From RYN-428 sp035551995 (lineage in GTDB: Bacteria > Planctomycetota > Phycisphaerae > Tepidisphaerales > Tepidisphaeraceae): DNA of 35,722 nt. The translations under genes were made by a program, and so were the position numbers. Shown here in pieces: positions 32,422 through 35,722 of the stretch. Numbering within the stretch: the first letter of the stretch is position 1; the number at the start of each line of letters is the position of its first letter. Below the pieces are notes generated by a model that saw only the letters and a list, made by a program, of their open reading frames with translations, was not told where the DNA came from and ran no database searches. Where the stretch lies: the NCBI GenBank assembly GCA_035551995.1, contig DASZME010000049.1:1-35722 (forward strand), written 5' to 3'.

Positions 32422-32840
32422 TTCCACGTAGGCGGTTCCCCCGCCCAGATTTCCTTTTTCCAAATGGCGACTTCCGCCTTGAGCGTATCGATAAGCCAGC
32501 GGCACGCTTCGAACGCCTCGGCCCGATGCGGCGTCGAAACCGCGATCACCACCGAAGGCTCGGCGATGCCGACCCTGCCAATGCGATGCAGCAGCGCAAG
32601 CTTGAGAATCGGCCCGCGCTCGCGCGCCCGCCGGGCAAGATCGTTTAATTGCGATTCGGCCATTCCGGCGTATGCCTCGTAATCCAGCGCGACAAGCGGC
32701 TGACCCCCGGAGCTTTGCTCGGCGCGCGTAACGCCCAGGAACGCCGCCACGCCGCCGGCGCGCTCGTCGCCGACGAACTCCATGGCTTTTGCCGTGTCCA
32801 GCGGACTCGGGCACAGCGCGATCCAATCATCCGTCGGCAT
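32418..32840 (-). CDS. moaE: Molybdopterin synthase catalytic subunit
   Basis: This is the large subunit of molybdopterin synthase, which moves sulfur from MoaD thiocarboxylate onto precursor Z to make molybdopterin. It is 140 residues, a normal length. GGVAAFLGVTRAE (about 29-41) is the N-terminal family block, and LHRIGRVGIAEPSVVIAVST and HRAEAFEACRWLIDTLKAEV are the core. The C-terminal AIWKKEIWAGEPPTW carries the conserved active-site lysines. GGAG lies seven to eight bases before the ATG at 32840. No other moa, moe or mob gene is in the window, so the rest of the pathway must be elsewhere. Confidence 0.96.
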   Translation of the reverse strand: MPTDDWIALCPSPLDTAKAMEFVGDERAGGVAAFLGVTRAEQSSGGQPLVALDYEAYAGMAESQLNDLARRARERGPILKLALLHRIGRVGIAEPSVVIAVSTPHRAEAFEACRWLIDTLKAEVAIWKKEIWAGEPPTWK

Positions 32841-32992
32841 CGATCGTTCTCCGGCTTACGGTTATCGGACCTGATTTTCGTTCAAAAGGGGCGGCGGCGG
32901 CGCTCGCAAATCTCCGGGAAATCTTTCGTTTCCGCATTACGGCTTGGCCGATCCATTGACGCCCGGCACGCATCACCGAATGATTGACGATC

Positions 32993-33724
32993 ATGTACCG
33001 CCCAAGCAAGGTCCGCAGGTTCGATTTTCCGCCGGGGAGGATCGTAGCCGGGAAATACCAGATCGGCCAGCAGCTTGGAAGCGGGTACGAAGGGGAAGTA
33101 TACGAAATCGTCGAGCGCGCGACCGGCATTCGCAGAGCCGCAAAATTCTATTATCCCCACCGCGATCCGATGGGCAAGGCGGCTATCGTTTACGCCCGAA
33201 AGCTCGATGCGCTTCGGCACTGCCCGATCCTGATGCAATATCACCACCAGGAGATCGCCTACGTCAAACGAAAGAAAGTCATGGTGGTCATCAGCGAACT
33301 GGTCGAGGGCCAGAAGCTCAGCGAGTTTATCGCCCAGCAACCCGCCGAGCGACTCAGCACGTTCGAGGCGTTGCACGTGTTATACGATCTGGCGAAAGGA
33401 ATCGCTCCGATTCATGAGCGCGGTGAATATCATGGGGACATTCACGACGACAATGTGATGATCCGCCGGCGCGGGATCGGATTTGAAGTGAAGCTGCTGG
33501 ATTTCTTCGATTTGGGGAAGCCGACGAAGAGCAAGATTTATAAAGACGTCCTGAATCTTGTTCAGGTATTTCATACTCTGGTCGGCGGCCGAGCGCGATA
33601 CAGCGAACAGCCGAAGGTGGTGAAAAATATTATTCGGGGGCTTAAGGACTCGCTTATCCTCGCACGTTTCCAAAGTGCCGGGGATATTCAACGGCATCTC
33701 GAGAACCTGGATTGGAGCGAGTGA
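32993..33724 (+). CDS. Small protein kinase with atypical catalytic motifs
   Basis: This is a cytoplasmic kinase-fold protein of 243 residues. The N lobe has LGSGYEGEVYE (about 28-38), a glycine-rich loop, and AAKFYYP with the ATP-binding lysine near 51. The catalytic loop reads HGDIHDDNVMI (about 147-157): the aspartate and asparagine are present, but the usual HRD arginine is Gly and the loop lysine is His, a form seen in aminoglycoside and choline kinases. The metal motif reads LLDFFDLG (about 168) in place of DFG. The stretch between it and the helix KDVLNLVQVFHTLV is very short, so the activation segment and APE motif are missing. The ATG at 32993 is preferred to a TTG three codons upstream. 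The substrate is unknown. Confidence 0.82.
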   Translation: MYRPSKVRRFDFPPGRIVAGKYQIGQQLGSGYEGEVYEIVERATGIRRAAKFYYPHRDPMGKAAIVYARKLDALRHCPILMQYHHQEIAYVKRKKVMVVISELVEGQKLSEFIAQQPAERLSTFEALHVLYDLAKGIAPIHERGEYHGDIHDDNVMIRRRGIGFEVKLLDFFDLGKPTKSKIYKDVLNLVQVFHTLVGGRARYSEQPKVVKNIIRGLKDSLILARFQSAGDIQRHLENLDWSE

Positions 33725-33809
33725 GTGCGCGGGAATCGCTTGTCGTACGTTCAGTAATCAAAACATCGGGAGCGTCGAGAGCGCGAGCATGCACCGTTCC
33801 GCGGGCAAT

Positions 33810-35207
33810 TTATTGTCCATTGTCGGAAGCGGCCATCGACGCGCAGACCATCTCTTTGTCGTTGCGCCAGAATATGCAATGGTCGGCGCAGGCCGGGTGA
33901 CACCAAAGCGCGGGGCGGCCGGGATCGGCGTTGGTCGGGTCCAGCAGATGCGTACGGCTGATTTCGTGGTAGCCGGCCGGGTCGAGATTCGCCAGAATCA
34001 GATCGCCGTGTTCATTGGCGATGAGATACCGGCTTGCGTGCTCACCTAATTGAATGAGGAACGCCGACGCCCACTTCTGCTGGCCGGCGTCGTAGGTGGT
34101 GGCGTCGAAGGTTTGCCAGAGGCGGTCGCCGGTCTTTAGATCGAGGCAGCGCAATTCGCCGTAGGCGTCCACGCCATAGATATGTCCGTCGCGTAGCGAC
34201 GCGGATGAGAGCAGGACGTGGAGCGCGTCGGTTTTGCGGTCGCTCTTGCCGGCCCGGCGCCAGAGCACGGTGGCGCCGGGCTTTTTCTCATCCAGCTTCA
34301 AAACAAGCGAGCCTTCATATTGCGTGGCGACGAACAATACGTCTCCAAGTTGGGGGTCATGATAAAACCGCGGCGTCATGACGCACAGCCCCAGCCGCAC
34401 CGGCCCAAATGGCTGCGACCAATATATCTTTCCCGTCGCCGGGTCCAGCGAATAGACGGCGTCGGGGTCCCAGATGATCAGTTGTTTGACGCCGCCGGAC
34501 TGGCAAATCATCGGCGGCGCGTAGCCGGGTTCCTTGGCTTTGAGAGCCGACCATATCGCGGCGCCGGTCTGTTTATCGAAAGCGGTGACGACGCCGCGGC
34601 CATGGTCGGGATCGCAACCGCCGGTGATGCAGATCAATCGATCGCCGTACACGAGCGGATGAGACGCAAATCCCCAGGTCGGCGTGGGCGAAACAGAATC
34701 CGAAAGATGTTTTGACCACTTCACATTCCCCGTCTTGTCATCGAGACAGAGCAGATCTCCCTCGGCTCCCAGGGAGTAGACGGAGTCGCCATCCACGCAC
34801 GGCGTCGCTCGCGGCCCAGCCGAGTACGACATCCCGTACGCGACGTCATAGGCGTGCGTCCACACGATCTTGCCCGTTGCCGCATCGAGACAGAGAACGC
34901 GCTCGACCCCCAGCTGCGTGATCCGTTGAAATGGATTGCGCGGGCGCTGCACGGACGGGTTGGGAATGTAGTCTGCGACATAAACCCTCCCGTCGGCCAC
35001 AGCGGGACCGCAATACCCGCCGCCGACGGGACTGCGCCAGCGAGTTTTGAGTCCCTCTTTGGGAAAATCCGTGACCAGGCCATTTTCCCGCCATGTACCG
35101 TCGCGCTGCGTCCCCATCCATTGCGGCCAATCATCGGCCCGGATGTCGCATACGATCGCTGGAACGATCAAAATAGCCGCCATGAAACAGGCCACAGATC
35201 GACTCAT
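33810..35207 (-). CDS. Secreted PQQ-like beta-propeller protein
   Basis: This is an exported protein of 465 residues. The signal peptide SVACFMAAILIVPAIVCDIR is followed by DWPQWMGTQRDGTW, the usual opening of planctomycete outer PQQ-repeat proteins. The body is an eight-bladed type propeller with blade ends of the form GRVYVADYI, LCLDAATGKIVWTHAYDV, LLCLDDKTGNVKWSKHL, VTAFDKQTGAAIWSAL, VYSLDPATGKIYWSQPF and LRCLDLKTGDRLWQTF. The DxxTGxxxW turn is typical of BamB-like and alcohol-dehydrogenase-like PQQ repeats. The residues that bind PQQ and calcium in real dehydrogenases cannot be placed, so an enzyme role is not supported. The ATG at 35207 follows a purine-rich GGATAAGAAGT. Confidence 0.88.
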   Translation of the reverse strand: MSRSVACFMAAILIVPAIVCDIRADDWPQWMGTQRDGTWRENGLVTDFPKEGLKTRWRSPVGGGYCGPAVADGRVYVADYIPNPSVQRPRNPFQRITQLGVERVLCLDAATGKIVWTHAYDVAYGMSYSAGPRATPCVDGDSVYSLGAEGDLLCLDDKTGNVKWSKHLSDSVSPTPTWGFASHPLVYGDRLICITGGCDPDHGRGVVTAFDKQTGAAIWSALKAKEPGYAPPMICQSGGVKQLIIWDPDAVYSLDPATGKIYWSQPFGPVRLGLCVMTPRFYHDPQLGDVLFVATQYEGSLVLKLDEKKPGATVLWRRAGKSDRKTDALHVLLSSASLRDGHIYGVDAYGELRCLDLKTGDRLWQTFDATTYDAGQQKWASAFLIQLGEHASRYLIANEHGDLILANLDPAGYHEISRTHLLDPTNADPGRPALWCHPACADHCIFWRNDKEMVCASMAASDNGQ

Positions 35208-35249
35208 ACTTCTTATCCAGTCGCAGAAACGGTTTTACTTGCGAAAGCT

Positions 35250-35279
35250 CACCCTCGCGGCGCGCCGCGGCTCAGGGTG
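35250..35279. repeat. Strong hairpin in the divergent promoter region
   Basis: CACCCT (35250-35255) and AGGGTG (35274-35279) pair around the fourteen-base palindrome CGCGGCGCGCCGCG (35256-35269), leaving a four-base bulge GCTC. It lies 43 bases before the ATG of the PQQ protein gene and about 130 bases before that of the truncated gene. No T run follows in either direction, so it is not a normal terminator. It could be an operator or an RNA hairpin in a leader. Confidence 0.55.
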
Positions 35280-35406
35280 GCCATTATCCCCGAATTGTAA
35301 CATACTCCAGAGACAACCGCATCAAATTCGAAAAAGCTGGCGTCTGGTTTGCAGCTTCTGAAAGCAGCTTCAAACCCGGTTTACCCCGGAGAAAGAGAGT
35401 GTCAAT

Positions 35407-35722
35407 ATGTCAATGACATCTATTACACAACGGAAACAACTGAGATTGGCTGCGGTTGCCGTGATCGGTTTAGGCATGCTTTCATTCACGTTGCCGGCTG
35501 GCGCGGCGACCCCCGATCAACGCCCTGCGGCCGCTGGGGCACAAGCGTCGCAGCCGTTGGCTCTACCCGCCGGATTCGAAAACAAAAATGTGAACGCCGA
35601 CAGCGGAGTCAAGAGCGGCTTGGTCAAACTGACGGAGCGGTCCGTCGAGAAGGGAGACTTTAAGAGCTTTCTCGGCGAACTCACGACGCAGGACAAAGAA
35701 CGAGCGCGCGAATTCAAAGGCG
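35407..35722 (+). CDS. Secreted protein, cut off by the window end
   Basis: The first 105 residues are visible and the frame is still open at the last base. The ATG at 35407 is preceded by GGAGAAAGAGAG. The N terminus has a basic start (MTSITQRKQLRLAAVAV) and a hydrophobic core (VIGLGMLSFTLPAGAA), a typical signal peptide with cleavage after GAA. The mature start is Ala/Gln/Pro-rich, followed by a charged, probably helical part (SGLVKLTERSVEKGDFKSFL and beyond). No family can be named from this fragment. It is transcribed away from the PQQ protein gene. Confidence 0.75.
   Translation, partial: MSMTSITQRKQLRLAAVAVIGLGMLSFTLPAGAATPDQRPAAAGAQASQPLALPAGFENKNVNADSGVKSGLVKLTERSVEKGDFKSFLGELTTQDKERAREFKG

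Noticed and set aside
33810..35207. PQQ-dependent alcohol dehydrogenase
   Set aside because: Only the repeat turns are present; cofactor and calcium ligands cannot be located.
1..35722. CRISPR array, tRNA genes, insertion sequences
   Set aside because: I looked for regular spaced repeats, TTCGA-type T-loops with flanking stems, and transposase motifs, and found none; short tRNAs could still be missed by eye.

Overview
The window is high-GC bacterial chromosomal DNA, most likely from the Planctomycetes, probably close to the Phycisphaerae. The supporting evidence is a planctomycete-type DUF1549/DUF1553 gene followed by a DUF1501 gene, and two large extracellular proteins that start with the LEPR-XLL type N-terminal motif (one reads LEPRRLLSA, the other LEARAYLSG). 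There are also many secreted beta-propeller proteins and only housekeeping genes in between. I saw no rRNA, tRNA, CRISPR array, insertion sequence or phage gene.

Layout. Positions 124-5749 (minus) hold a glycosyltransferase followed by a LolD/MacB-like ABC ATPase and its large FtsX-type permease. Positions 6134-9112 (plus) encode a LEPR-motif protein with a Vgb-like propeller and PKD-like domains. trpE follows at 9473-10981 (plus). Its end overlaps a convergent His/Gly-rich lipoprotein gene, and a small unknown gene and phosphoglucomutase (pgm) lie beyond that on the minus strand. Positions 13579-16033 (plus) are a drug/polysaccharide-type ABC-2 exporter pair whose permease has an unusual soluble C-terminal extension. 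A UVR-motif protein follows at 16224-17057. Positions 17183-19756 (minus) are a TPP riboswitch, thiC and a lipoprotein form of MsrB. Positions 20020-20645 are a small VapBC-like toxin-antitoxin locus whose PIN toxin is frameshifted. Positions 20750-26996 hold a small membrane protein and three secreted proteins of unknown role, the largest being the second LEPR-type protein (FG-GAP repeats, three tandem Ig-like repeats, CARDB-like end) with a clear terminator. Positions 27369-32840 (minus) run moaE, a DUF4149-like membrane protein, nth, the DUF1553 gene and the DUF1501 gene, with two ATGA stop/start overlaps. A small atypical protein kinase (plus) and a PQQ-repeat propeller (minus) follow, and a secreted protein is cut by the window end.

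How the genes work together. Clear functional units are the two ABC transporters, the riboswitch-controlled thiC with downstream msrB, the coupled DUF1553-DUF1501 pair and the toxin-antitoxin remnant. The rest looks like ordinary chromosomal mixing of metabolism with the cell-envelope and secreted proteins typical of this phylum.

No unmistakable new multi-gene system is visible. The most interesting unexplained items are a pair of similar hairpin elements (6026-6074 and 9235-9278) with one compensatory base-pair change, the kinase that mixes Ser/Thr-kinase and aminoglycoside-kinase motifs, and the extended ABC-2 permease.
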